A DNA stretch of 62,789 nucleotides from UBA4582 sp047630175 (GTDB taxonomy: Bacteria; Pseudomonadota; Gammaproteobacteria; Pseudomonadales; Azotimanducaceae): NCBI GenBank assembly GCA_047630175.1, contig JBLHVI010000015.1, forward strand, positions 1 to 62,789. Reading direction: 5' to 3'. The stretch's first letter is position 1. Every line of letters begins with the position of its first letter. Shown here one piece after another: positions 55,030 to 62,789 of this stretch. The position numbers and the translations under genes are program-made. A model generated the notes under the pieces. The model saw only the letters and a list, made by a program, of their open reading frames with translations, had not been told where the DNA came from and did no database searches.

Positions 55030-56001
55030 TCAATCAATAAACTTTGCAATCTCTTGCCGTTGGCGATTGACCGTCAGCTGCGTAACATCTGGCCGTGAAT
55101 AGTGACCAGAGGGATCGAAGTTCTGTCTCTCTGCCCTAACCTGTTGATGATCAATCGTTGCCACCAGCACCACCTCTTTATTGGTCACCGGAGGAATAAC
55201 CCACGTTCCATCAGGCGCCGCTAAACAACTACCACCATTGGCGATCATACCTGTTGAGCCGCCAGCTAATATTTTATCTACGTGGGGCGTGTCTTCTGGA
55301 AAGTCACTGCTTCGCATAAGTCCCGATACAGACATGACGTATGACCGACCTTCTTTCGCTAGCATCCTTGTTAAGTCTTCTGTATTGCTTGCATTTCCCG
55401 GCCAAATAGCGACATGCAGGTCTTCGCCTAGGGCGTAGAGTGCCGCGCGGGGTAAAGGCATCCAGTTTTCCCAACAGTTCAGACCACCGACGGTAAATGC
55501 ACCGAGTGAATGCGTGACCAAACCATGCCCGTCTCCTGGAGACCACGCCAAACGTTCTTCATAAGTTGGCATGAGTTTTCGGTGCACAGATTGAATCAGC
55601 CCAGCTCGATCAATATAGATCATCGAACAATACAGGCTATGACCACCACGGTTGGCGGCTCTTTCTATGGTGCCAAGATAAACCGCAATGCTGTGTTGTT
55701 TGGCTAGGTTACACACGTCATCAAGGTCACCCTGCTCAGGACAAACACTTTGATCGACATAATGAGCAAACAACTCCTTTTGGCTCACATTATTAAACTG
55801 AGCACCGTTAGTTCTCTCAATCCAGAAGGGGTAACCCGGTAACAAAGCCTCGCCAAAAACGACCAGCTGGCTAGCCTGTGCAGCCGCTTCGCTGATGGCG
55901 GCGCAAATCTTGTCTAGTGTCTTTAGCTTGTTCAGCCAGACCGGGGCGATTTGCGCCAGCGCCACGGTAAGAAGATCTTTCTCTTTTTGATTCTTTGACA
56001 T
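55030..56001 (-). CDS. Nitrilase-family carbon-nitrogen hydrolase
   Basis: The Glu-Lys-Cys triad is visible: VVFGEALLPGYPFWI (Glu), VHRKLMPTYEERLAWS (Lys) and GGLNCWENWMPLPRAALYA (Cys followed by WEN, typical of true nitrilases). The length of 323 fits. Members convert nitriles to acids and ammonia, or hydrolyse amides, in the cytoplasm. The ATG at 56001 is preferred over a TTG nine bases upstream. It precedes the PhyH gene by about 130 bases, and diverges from the cupin gene at 56209; all three could handle one nitrogen-containing carbon source. Confidence 0.9.
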   Translation of the reverse strand: MSKNQKEKDLLTVALAQIAPVWLNKLKTLDKICAAISEAAAQASQLVVFGEALLPGYPFWIERTNGAQFNNVSQKELFAHYVDQSVCPEQGDLDDVCNLAKQHSIAVYLGTIERAANRGGHSLYCSMIYIDRAGLIQSVHRKLMPTYEERLAWSPGDGHGLVTHSLGAFTVGGLNCWENWMPLPRAALYALGEDLHVAIWPGNASNTEDLTRMLAKEGRSYVMSVSGLMRSSDFPEDTPHVDKILAGGSTGMIANGGSCLAAPDGTWVIPPVTNKEVVLVATIDHQQVRAERQNFDPSGHYSRPDVTQLTVNRQRQEIAKFID

Positions 56002-56208
56002 GGTCTTCAATTCTGTTGATTCAGCGTTGACACCTTACAGGTTCCCCTACCAGAAGTACTGAACCTGCTCGTCTTGAATTACTGGGGGCGGCAAAAAGCG
56101 GCCACGGCTTGCAGTGATAGGATAGCAAATTGATAGCAAAAGTATCCAAATCAGCATTTTTGCTTTATAAAGTTTGGCATTGCGAATGCTTCAGCAAAGG
56201 CGACGGAA

Positions 56209-56760
56209 ATGAGCAAAATGGATGATTTGATTGGCGGACTACGACGAGTCGTGACCGCCAATGATGCAGATGGAAAGTCACATATTATGATCGACGCAGG
56301 TCCAGCAGCTGAATTTCGCTCAGGCGACATGGGCGGCCTACACGAGATTTGGCATGACACAACCTCTGGCCTACTCGACCCAGCTGCGTGTTTTGATAAA
56401 GCGATTGGCACACCACAGCTTTCGCCAGATGCAGGTAAGGTGAAAATCCGCTGGTTTACGGCCGGCCCTGCACCAGAAGGCGCGCCGCCAGAAATGTTAG
56501 CTGAACTAACTAAGAAAGCATTTCAAGCAATGGGCGCAGGCGATCATCAGCCCGACACCCGTAAACATCCGGCAATGCATACAACCCATACTATCGATGC
56601 CATTATTTTAGTGAAAGGTCGCGTACGCCTTATTCTCGACAAGGAAGAAACAATTATCGAGCCGGGTGATGTAGTGGTTCAACGCGCCACCAACCATGCA
56701 TGGGCTGTTGAGGGAGAAGAGCCGGCACTGTTCGTTGCGGTCCTCGTAGATCGCCGCTAA
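56209..56760 (+). CDS. Cupin-domain protein
   Basis: The C-terminal half is a cupin barrel: HPAMHTTHTIDAIILVKGRV, then RLILDKEETIIEPGDVVVQR and ATNHAWAVEGEEPALFVAVL, with the metal-binding His and Glu/His positions of the two cupin motifs partly present. The N-terminal 70 residues are a separate region with no recognised motif (GLHEIWHDTTSG). Such proteins may be small dioxygenases, isomerases or ligand-binding proteins. It diverges from the nitrilase gene, and GGAA lies just before ATG 56209. Confidence 0.83.
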   Translation: MSKMDDLIGGLRRVVTANDADGKSHIMIDAGPAAEFRSGDMGGLHEIWHDTTSGLLDPAACFDKAIGTPQLSPDAGKVKIRWFTAGPAPEGAPPEMLAELTKKAFQAMGAGDHQPDTRKHPAMHTTHTIDAIILVKGRVRLILDKEETIIEPGDVVVQRATNHAWAVEGEEPALFVAVLVDRR

Positions 56761-57532
56761 CGACAATTCACCGAAGCGTTCGGTCTGCCTAAGTGGCTTC
56801 AACAACCCTACAAATAATGCCTGCTCTGTTACTTCGCCGTTAACGTCATATTGCTGCTGGCTTTTCCGGCGAATATAACCCGGCCTGACTAACGTGCGGT
56901 GGCGTAATATTTGCTGTGACCATAGGTTTCGCCGCCGCACTGTCCGGTTCAGTGATAAGTGTAGGTGTGCTAGCCGCCATCGCCCTTAGTGTCGTACCGA
57001 CGATGGTTGGATTTGTACCCACATGGCCGCAGTTGCACGACCTTGACCGAACCGTTTGGCGGGCCATGTTGTACGTCAAACCCTTCATCAACATTCTTAT
57101 GTCGCTCAGCATGTGTCATGCCAGTCTCAAAAAACGTTGCGAGGTATGGCCACCCGCCGCCGAAAACTCAATGATAGGCAGCGTGCTCGGCATGTTGCCT
57201 ATCATAATATCCGCTGCATCACCGCGCTTAGGTATCTTGGGCGCAACAAACGACGCTGTTCGGGGTTATATAGCTGCAAAATCAAGATGAACTGCCGTAC
57301 AGCGAGGCACTGCGCAATAAACGCCAAGCAGCAGAATCAGCGACCCCCGACATCCAAACCATACCGCATGCAACTATTGAAGCACGACCAACAGGAGATT
57401 CGGTCTCAACGCCCAGCACGCTGGGTTGAACAGCATCTTGAGGATCGACTCAAGGTACTGTAAGACAACATAAATGCCCAACAGTCTCGCGATTGAGGCG
57501 GTAGGCGTATCGACAAACAGGCGTTCTGCGAT
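56761..57532. other. Gene-poor spacer, possibly decayed sequence
   Basis: A 124-codon plus-strand frame at 56916-57290 begins with GTG and has hydrophobic stretches (VISVGVLAAIALSVVPTMV), but lacks a ribosome site and a family, and the opposite strand has a shorter frame too. A further 44-codon stretch near 57299-57430 looks composed like coding sequence. Nothing could be assigned; it may be the remains of a lost gene. Confidence 0.4.
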
Positions 57533-59092
57533 TTACGAAACGTTCCGCTCTCGACCTTCCCAATAGGGCTTACGCAACTCGGTTTTCAAGATCTTGCCAG
57601 ACGGATTGCGGGGTATAGTTTCCATCCAGTCGATGGACGTTGGGCATTTGTAGACCGCGAGTCGCTGGCGACAGTACGCATAGATCGCTTGCTCAGTTAT
57701 TTCCGGGTCTTTGCATGTGATAATCGCCTTGACCGTCTCGCCCCAACGCTCACTAGGAACACCGATGACAGCGACATCGCTGATACCAGAGTGACTCATC
57801 AGAACGTTCTCAATTTCAGCCGGGTAGATATTTTCCCCGCCTGAAATAATCATGTCCTTGACCCGGTCATGGATAAACAGAAAGCCATCCTGCAAGTAGC
57901 CGGCATCGCCAGTCTTGAACCAGCCATCGACAGCAATACACTCTTTAGTTGCCTGATCATTACGCCAGTAACCCCGCATGACTTGGGGACCCTTAACGCA
58001 AATCTCACCGACCTCTCCGTCTGGCAGCACGGCCCCGGTTTCACGATTCACTATCTGCAACGCATGTCCCACCACCGCTTTGCCGCAAGATCGCAATAAA
58101 TCGGCACGTGTTCCGCCTGGGTCATGGTCTTCGGGCATCAAAATTGTCACACCCCCTGTGGTTTCTGTTAGACCGTAGACTTGATAAAAACGGGCTTTAA
58201 AAGTCTTCATAGCGTCAACTAGCACTTTCTCTGTGACTGGCGATGCGCCATAAGTAATCGACTCAAGGCTGCTGTAGTCAATATCATTGACATTCGGCTG
58301 AGCTAACAGAAACTGCATCACTGCCGGTACAAATATCGTGTGAGTAATTCGAAATGCGGGGATAACGCGCAGAATCTCCTGCATATCAACATCCCGTAAT
58401 AAAATAGAGGTGGCACCACTGTAAAGGCCAATCACTCCCCAACCACTACCTGAGATATGAAACAGCGGCATGCATACGAGATTGACGGTCGCGGGACTAA
58501 AATTCAGGGCGCCGAGACCCTCACTCATCAGCGCAATCATATTATGATTGGTTGTTTCAACGCCTTTGGGGAGGCCCGTGGTGCCAGAAGTGTATAGCTG
58601 ATAACAGGTATCATCTGGTGCAACGGCTACGTTAGGGTCTTCATCTGACTGACCACCAACCCAATCATCGTAACTGGGATAACCTGAATCGCCCGGATCA
58701 CCAATAACCACAATTTGATCAAGGTCCAACGTCATCTGTGCCAAGTGGCCGAGAAACTCATCGCCCACAAACAGCACGCGCGCCTCACTGTGATTGAGAA
58801 TGTATTCCATCTCTGGCGGCGCCAGACGCCAGTTAACAGCGACCGAAACAGCGTTAAGCTTCGTCACGCCGAACAGTGTAGTGAAGTATTCCGGCGCGTT
58901 CTTGTGCAGATAAGCGACGCGGTCCTGCTCACCAACGCCCATGGACCGAAGCGCATTAGCACACTGACATGATTCAATATCGAGCGCCTTATAGGTCCAT
59001 TGACGCCCGTCCATGGAATAAATCAGCGCCACCTCATCAGGTCTTAACTGCCGCTGGATTCGGGTAATATCACTTAGGGTCTGCATGGACAT
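57533..59092 (-). CDS. Acyl-CoA ligase (AMP-forming, long-chain-fatty-acid type)
   Basis: ANL motifs: QLYTSGTTGLPKGVETTNHN (A3), YQVYGLTETTGGV (A5), ICVKGPQVMRGYWRND, GWFKTGDAGYL (Asp of A7), HDRVKDMIISGGENIYPAE (A8) and PRNPSGKILKTELRKPYW with the catalytic Lys. The ISGGENIYPAEIE segment marks the fatty-acid/medium-chain ligase group, unlike the 4-coumarate-type ligase at 43734. It activates a fatty or related acid to its CoA ester. AGGAG precedes ATG 59092. It is followed at some distance by acyl-CoA dehydrogenase and enoyl-CoA hydratase genes, the next steps of beta-oxidation. Confidence 0.92.
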   Translation of the reverse strand: MSMQTLSDITRIQRQLRPDEVALIYSMDGRQWTYKALDIESCQCANALRSMGVGEQDRVAYLHKNAPEYFTTLFGVTKLNAVSVAVNWRLAPPEMEYILNHSEARVLFVGDEFLGHLAQMTLDLDQIVVIGDPGDSGYPSYDDWVGGQSDEDPNVAVAPDDTCYQLYTSGTTGLPKGVETTNHNMIALMSEGLGALNFSPATVNLVCMPLFHISGSGWGVIGLYSGATSILLRDVDMQEILRVIPAFRITHTIFVPAVMQFLLAQPNVNDIDYSSLESITYGASPVTEKVLVDAMKTFKARFYQVYGLTETTGGVTILMPEDHDPGGTRADLLRSCGKAVVGHALQIVNRETGAVLPDGEVGEICVKGPQVMRGYWRNDQATKECIAVDGWFKTGDAGYLQDGFLFIHDRVKDMIISGGENIYPAEIENVLMSHSGISDVAVIGVPSERWGETVKAIITCKDPEITEQAIYAYCRQRLAVYKCPTSIDWMETIPRNPSGKILKTELRKPYWEGRERNVS

Positions 59093-59925
59093 TCAGGTTT
59101 CTCCTGCCTCTACATAGAATGGCTTTATCGAATGGCTTTATCGAATGGCCGCGTTAACCCATTGCATCGAATAACTGAATCAAGAGCGTCGCACTACAAA
59201 TCAAGCCGAATACTACCCAAATAGCGCCAAGCGCGTCACCAGATCGTGGGCTTGGGCAAATAACACAATCGGCATATTTAGTCGTTAATAGCATGGCGTT
59301 GAAACAACTCTGCTGACATCTCGCATTAACCTGCACCCAAACCGAGCAGATATCCAGTAATTTTCGCGCTAAATTCAAGGTCGCTTAAAGCACAATAGGG
59401 TTAACGCCTAGACGCCACAAGCTGCGCTGGACACTCGGCACCAGTAACTTCGCCACTCGCATCACGCAAGGATTGAAGCACTGCCTCCACATTACAATCT
59501 ACTTCACCATCTTGTTGCATAACAACATGGATGACGCTCAAACCGGCGCTTATGCCAGCCGAGGAATCAGCAGCAGAGTGCCACAAATCAACTTCTTCAA
59601 CATGTCATCGCATCGAACTACCGACCACACCATAAGGGCCAAGCCCCTCATTTTACCGCGAAGAAGTAGCATTCCATGTGTTAACCAAAATCGCGTGATG
59701 TCTAACCACACTGAAGATTGAATAAATAAACCAGACCGACATGTTGCGTTAAGGTGTGGTTTCTCTGCTTATCTACGGGTTTAGGCTTTGGTCTGGCGCC
59801 TGACCTCACGACGGTCTGTCCAGCCCAATTTGTAGGATCTAGGTTATTGTCATCTTTACCGTGCTTGGCATCTGGGTGTAGTCTTGCCAACTACCTGCCC
59901 CAATAACCTGTTCAGGGAGATCAGT
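59093..59925. other. Spacer with an amidase gene fragment
   Basis: Apart from the amidase remnant at 59401-59586 nothing clear was found. A minus-strand frame at 59154-59378 ends in a hydrophobic stretch, but has no family. A tandem TCGAATGGC-like duplication occurs near 59125-59150 (ATGGCTTTATCG appears twice). Confidence 0.45.
59401..59586 (-). pseudogene. Fragment of an amidase-signature gene
   Basis: The frame reads VMQQDGEVDCNVEAVLQSL then RDASGEVTGAECPAQLVASR. Over 46 gap-free positions about 21 residues match the amidase in this window (VFMEKNAEVDWVVEAALQSM and RDAGADVIDIAFPAWLLESR, near its residue 300-350). The upstream part is interrupted by a stop and the catalytic region is missing, so it is a decayed relative, not a functional gene. 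Confidence 0.65.
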
Positions 59926-61110
59926 TTGAAATTAGCACTCGACGAATCCGACGTTGCCTTTCAGTCCGAGGTGCGTGCCTACATCAACGCCAACCTGAAC
60001 AAACACGTGAGCGAAAAAGTTCGACTTGGCTACGGTGCTGCAAAAGCTGAAGTCGATGAATGGACACGCATGCTGAATCAAAAAGGTTGGGCCGCACCAC
60101 ACTGGCCGGTTGAGGTTGGTGGTGCAAACTGGTCTGCCGTACGACGACATGTATTCGACAATGAATTACGTGCTGCCCATGCACCAGAGTTACAAGGCTT
60201 TGGTTTCAGCATGGTGGGCCCTGCCATTATTAAGTATGGCTCGCCAGCACAGAAAGCTGAATATTTGCCGAAAATTCTCAATGCTGAAATGTCCTGGTGC
60301 CAGGGGTATTCTGAACCGCAGGCCGGTTCAGATCTCGCGTCACTTCGAACAACAGCGATCTCCCGTGGCGACAATTACGTGGTTAACGGCTCGAAAATAT
60401 GGACCAGTGCCGCAGAAGTAGCCGACCATATTTTTGTGCTGGTGAAAACGGATACCCAGGTAAAACCACAGCGCGGCATCAGCTTTTTGCTAATTGATAT
60501 GGCAACACCCGGCATCACGGTCAAACCCCTGCTCGCTTTCAACGGCGTTCGTTTATGGAATCAGGTTTTTTTCGATAACGTTGTCGTACCAAAACCCAAC
60601 CGTCTCGGCGAAGAAGGCAAAGGCTGGACTGTTGCTAAAAACCTACTAGGCAATGAACGGCTTCAGGTCTCCAGGGTCGCTGAAAATCGGCGTCTACTGA
60701 ATAATCTATTGGATATCAGTCGTGCGGAACAACAACGGGGCGCCGATCTTGACCCGTCGTTCTGGCAAAAACTGGCTTCGCTGGAGATAAGGCTCGAAGC
60801 ACTAGATGCCACCGCGCTTCGGCTACTCAGCAAATTCGATGGCGGCGGTGGTATCGGACCCGAAGTGTCGATGCTTAAACTCAAAGGCAGTCAATTGATT
60901 CAGGCCATGGATACATTGATATTTGAAGCCATCGGGCTCTATGGGCTGCCGCTCGATTCGATCATGCGGGATGACGGTACAGGCCCTATTGGCACAGACT
61001 ATGCCGACATGGTTGCAAGCCGAATGTGTCACCACCGTGGGTACACGATTGCTGGCGGCGCAAGCGAAGTCCAGCACAATATCATTGCTCAGGCAGTGCT
61101 CGGGCTTTGA
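59926..61110 (+). CDS. Acyl-CoA dehydrogenase
   Basis: Family pattern: RAYINANLNKHVSEKV near the N-terminus, LQGFGFSMVGPAIIKYGSP, SWCQGYSEPQAGSDLASLRT (flavin-contact motif), NYVVNGSKIWTSAAEVADH and the C-terminal RGYTIAGGASEVQHNIIAQ motif. It oxidises an acyl-CoA at the alpha-beta bond with FAD and passes electrons to ETF. Start TTG 59926 is chosen because GGGAGA lies about six bases upstream; a TTG at 59884 has none. It is convergent with the enoyl-CoA hydratase gene, eight bases apart, and forms with the ligase at 57533 a likely beta-oxidation module. Confidence 0.92.
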   Translation: MKLALDESDVAFQSEVRAYINANLNKHVSEKVRLGYGAAKAEVDEWTRMLNQKGWAAPHWPVEVGGANWSAVRRHVFDNELRAAHAPELQGFGFSMVGPAIIKYGSPAQKAEYLPKILNAEMSWCQGYSEPQAGSDLASLRTTAISRGDNYVVNGSKIWTSAAEVADHIFVLVKTDTQVKPQRGISFLLIDMATPGITVKPLLAFNGVRLWNQVFFDNVVVPKPNRLGEEGKGWTVAKNLLGNERLQVSRVAENRRLLNNLLDISRAEQQRGADLDPSFWQKLASLEIRLEALDATALRLLSKFDGGGGIGPEVSMLKLKGSQLIQAMDTLIFEAIGLYGLPLDSIMRDDGTGPIGTDYADMVASRMCHHRGYTIAGGASEVQHNIIAQAVLGL

Positions 61111-61117
61111 TACTCGC

Positions 61118-61849
61118 CTAGCTAACTTTGTCGGCGCTCAACAGCGTTGCGGATCCGCCACCGTCAGAAAAAAACGCCTCAATATCCGTTATACCGCGCT
61201 GATCTATAATGCTCTGTTTCACGGTCATCGAGGCGCCTAGCGGGAAGCCCGCCATACGCTTTGCAATTTCCTGACAGCGGTCGACGACAACATTATCCGC
61301 CACACATTCTGCCGCGAGCCCAAGCCTAACCAACTCAGGCCCAAGAACTCTGTCGCCAAAGAACGCTAACCTGGCAGCAACTTGTTCAGTCGTCTTGAGT
61401 TTCAGCCACGCTGCATTCATGGGCATACCTGCACCCTGTTGAATTTCACCAATCTGCAAGAATGCAGTTTCGCCCGCTATCAAAATGTCGCAGGCCAGCG
61501 CCAACGCAGCACCAGCATTAATACCATATTTTTCGAAAGCGCCAACAATTGGTTTGGGGTATTGATACATCAAGAGATGCAAATCACGCCAACTACTGAA
61601 CTGCTGATTACGCCAAGGTGGCGGCGGGTCAGCTTGAAGTGCCTTAAGGTCAACGCCTGAGCAAAAGTAACCGCCCTCGCCGCGCAAAACAACACAGCTC
61701 ACCGTGTCGTCATTTTCAAGTTCGAGCAGCGCTTTTTTTAAGGCGACACTCAGCGGTGCAATGATTGAATTTCTACGCTCTGGCCTGTTTAAGCGCACCT
61801 CAGCCCAACCATCATGTCGGTCGACTAGAACCAGTTTGTTATCAGGCAT
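61118..61849 (-). CDS. Enoyl-CoA hydratase/isomerase family protein
   Basis: The crotonase fold is visible: VRLNRPERRNSIIAPLSVAL, VVLRGEGGYFCSGVDLKALQ (oxyanion region), KPIVGAFEKYGINAGAALAL (second oxyanion loop), GETAFLQIGEIQQGAGMPMN and a C-terminal helix part. The usual catalytic Glu pair is not fully clear, so it may be a hydratase or isomerase-type relative. ATG 61849 is used because TGGAGTG lies upstream. It is convergent with the acyl-CoA dehydrogenase gene. Confidence 0.88.
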   Translation of the reverse strand: MPDNKLVLVDRHDGWAEVRLNRPERRNSIIAPLSVALKKALLELENDDTVSCVVLRGEGGYFCSGVDLKALQADPPPPWRNQQFSSWRDLHLLMYQYPKPIVGAFEKYGINAGAALALACDILIAGETAFLQIGEIQQGAGMPMNAAWLKLKTTEQVAARLAFFGDRVLGPELVRLGLAAECVADNVVVDRCQEIAKRMAGFPLGASMTVKQSIIDQRGITDIEAFFSDGGGSATLLSADKVS

Positions 61850-62077
61850 TTTGCACTCCATTTAAGATGTCGAAGATAGGCTCGTAAGTGCCAAAAATCA
61901 CTACAAGGTGTCACAAAGCTAACACATACGTCAATTCACCCCCCATCGAAACACGCACAACCGATCGCGCTGAATAATTAAACGGTAAGCGCCCCATCAC
62001 CGGACCAGGCACCTTGCATGAGTGGGTTTTACGTTGGCACTTTCCACGGACCCCAAAACGTCCAAACGCCAAAACAT

Positions 62078-62789
62078 CTACTTCTTGCGCGCAATGTAGA
62101 GCACCACCAAAAATATAACCGAACTTAACAATGCCATCATCCAAAGGGTGAATTCTGGCAAGTAGTCAGCGCGTCTATATGTATCAGAGACCGTTGGAAT
62201 ACTCCACAGGTCGCCGCTGCCCCTACCGACTTTTAGCTGGCCTTTCATTCCCTTCTCCATGTGTTGCGCCATATCACAGTGCACCAGATAGGTTTTATCA
62301 TCGCCCGGGACTATAAAAGTTCCACGTACTGACTTACCCGCCATTGCCTCTAGATGGAACATACCGGTTGGATACAGGTAATTCGGCAGACCATGCACCA
62401 TCCACTGATGCCTTACCTCGTCCTCGTTAGAAAACGTCACAGTAACCCGACTGCAGGGCGCAACATTATACGCATGCTGACTCATACCAAAAACCATGCC
62501 AGGGACCAAAGCGTAGTTTCTTCCAGCACGCACCTCAAACGCATAGTCCTGTGAAATCGACTCGCATCCCCATGGCAATTCAGCATTGTTTGAATTCATC
62601 ACTATGCCATTTGAGTCCATGCTCATCCCATGCGACATTTCATGTTGCACTTCATGTTGCATTTCATGTTGCATTTCATGTTGCATTTCATCTTTCATCT
62701 CGTGCTTTAACTCGAGTTTCGGGTCTCCCATGCCAACTGCCGTGGTGGCTGCTATAGAAATCGCGGCACCGCCACTCAGTAGCAGCGCA
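62078..62789 (-). CDS. Membrane-anchored cupredoxin with Met/His-rich repeat, 5' end outside window
   Basis: The frame stays open to the window edge and the upstream part reads LLLSGGAAISIAATTAVG, a signal peptide, so the true start lies beyond base 62789. Next comes a tandem Met/His/Glu-rich stretch (KHEMKDEM then QHEM units), a cupredoxin domain with type-1 copper ligands (His in RHQWMVHGLP; Cys, His, Met in HCDMAQHMEKGM) and a C-terminal membrane helix (LWMMALLSSVIFLVVLYIA). It should be a periplasmic copper protein, either an electron carrier or a copper-storage or copper-resistance protein. Neighbouring copper genes are not in view. The repeated QHEM segment is a likely copper-binding arm. 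Confidence 0.83.
   Translation of the reverse strand, partial: ALLLSGGAAISIAATTAVGMGDPKLELKHEMKDEMQHEMQHEMQHEVQHEMSHGMSMDSNGIVMNSNNAELPWGCESISQDYAFEVRAGRNYALVPGMVFGMSQHAYNVAPCSRVTVTFSNEDEVRHQWMVHGLPNYLYPTGMFHLEAMAGKSVRGTFIVPGDDKTYLVHCDMAQHMEKGMKGQLKVGRGSGDLWSIPTVSDTYRRADYLPEFTLWMMALLSSVIFLVVLYIARKK
62636..62707 (-). repeat. 12-base tandem repeat encoding QHEM units
   Basis: On the plus strand CATTTCATGTTG and close variants recur with a 12-base period for five to six units (62636-62707); read on the minus strand each gives Gln/Asp-His-Glu-Met type residues. Four-codon period keeps the frame, so the copper-binding arm can lengthen or shorten. Confidence 0.85.

Noticed and set aside
56916..57290. 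A 124-codon frame with hydrophobic stretches
   Set aside because: No ribosome site or family, an overlapping opposite-strand frame exists, and neither could be shown to be coding; described only as spacer.
62636..62707. Considered as a CRISPR-like or regulatory array
   Set aside because: The 12-base period is in phase with the reading frame and encodes QHEM units, so it is a coding repeat.

Overview
The window looks like a chromosomal segment of a marine-type gammaproteobacterium with roughly balanced GC content. The indications are the protein families (LEPR-XLL/DUF4347 giant surface protein, paired RibB/RibA, GPH symporter, LLM flavin enzymes, many fatty-acid/aromatic catabolic enzymes) and the overall coding style; the genus cannot be fixed by eye. 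No rRNA, tRNA, CRISPR array, integrase or intact insertion sequence was seen.

Region 1 (1-9180, minus strand) is the most unusual part. A tight operon runs leftwards: a 10-codon ORF with a strong ribosome site, a 24-residue ORF with a double-glycine-leader-like motif, a GAF-sensor/HlyD adaptor fusion, a PqqD-like/M50-protease/HlyD fusion, an HlyD adaptor with a SPOR-like tail, and the first ~1,160 residues of a giant LEPR-XLL/DUF4347/LamG repeat protein that leaves the window at base 1. I read it as a dedicated processing and export (or surface display) system for the giant protein. The PqqD-like domain together with a GG-type peptide raises the possibility of peptide recognition by this machine.

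Region 2 (9289-30601) is a loose set of single genes and pairs for uptake and breakdown of organic molecules: LLM oxidoreductase, GPH symporter, amidohydrolase lipoprotein, Rieske oxygenase, SGNH-like secreted protein, LysR regulator, three metallo-beta-lactamase-fold hydrolases, SMP-30 lactonase, S9 oligopeptidase, VOC protein, SDR and two alpha/beta hydrolases. It contains a pseudogene of the FlgO/TPR adenylate-cyclase-like family with three in-frame stops, and long gene-poor spacers.

Region 3 (30813-36759) is a TetR-regulated unit. A tetR gene diverges from a five-gene plus-strand operon (periplasmic DUF, alpha/beta hydrolase, DUF418-like membrane protein, conserved soluble protein of unknown role, small four-helix membrane protein). 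Between them is a near-consensus sigma-70 promoter bracketed by two TGAAC-N4-GTTCA operators.

Region 4 (36844-50814) holds an amidase, an MFS transporter, a cytochrome P450 with a VOC/SDR/CoA-ligase group, a type I DAHP synthase, LemA with a GIDE-type membrane protein carrying an EF-hand, a CHK-like phosphotransferase and a second LLM oxidoreductase. Region 5 (51018-53941) has a 13-bp minisatellite, ribA and ribB (the latter with a GTP-cyclohydrolase-like tail lacking zinc ligands), and a divergent LysR gene. Region 6 (54095-62789) has a phytanoyl-CoA dioxygenase-like enzyme, a nitrilase, a cupin, an acyl-CoA ligase, an acyl-CoA dehydrogenase and an enoyl-CoA hydratase (a partial beta-oxidation set), then the 5'-truncated end of a membrane-anchored cupredoxin with a Met/His-rich tandem repeat. 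Decayed gene fragments (amidase, dimeric alpha-beta-barrel protein, possible TetR) lie in the spacers.
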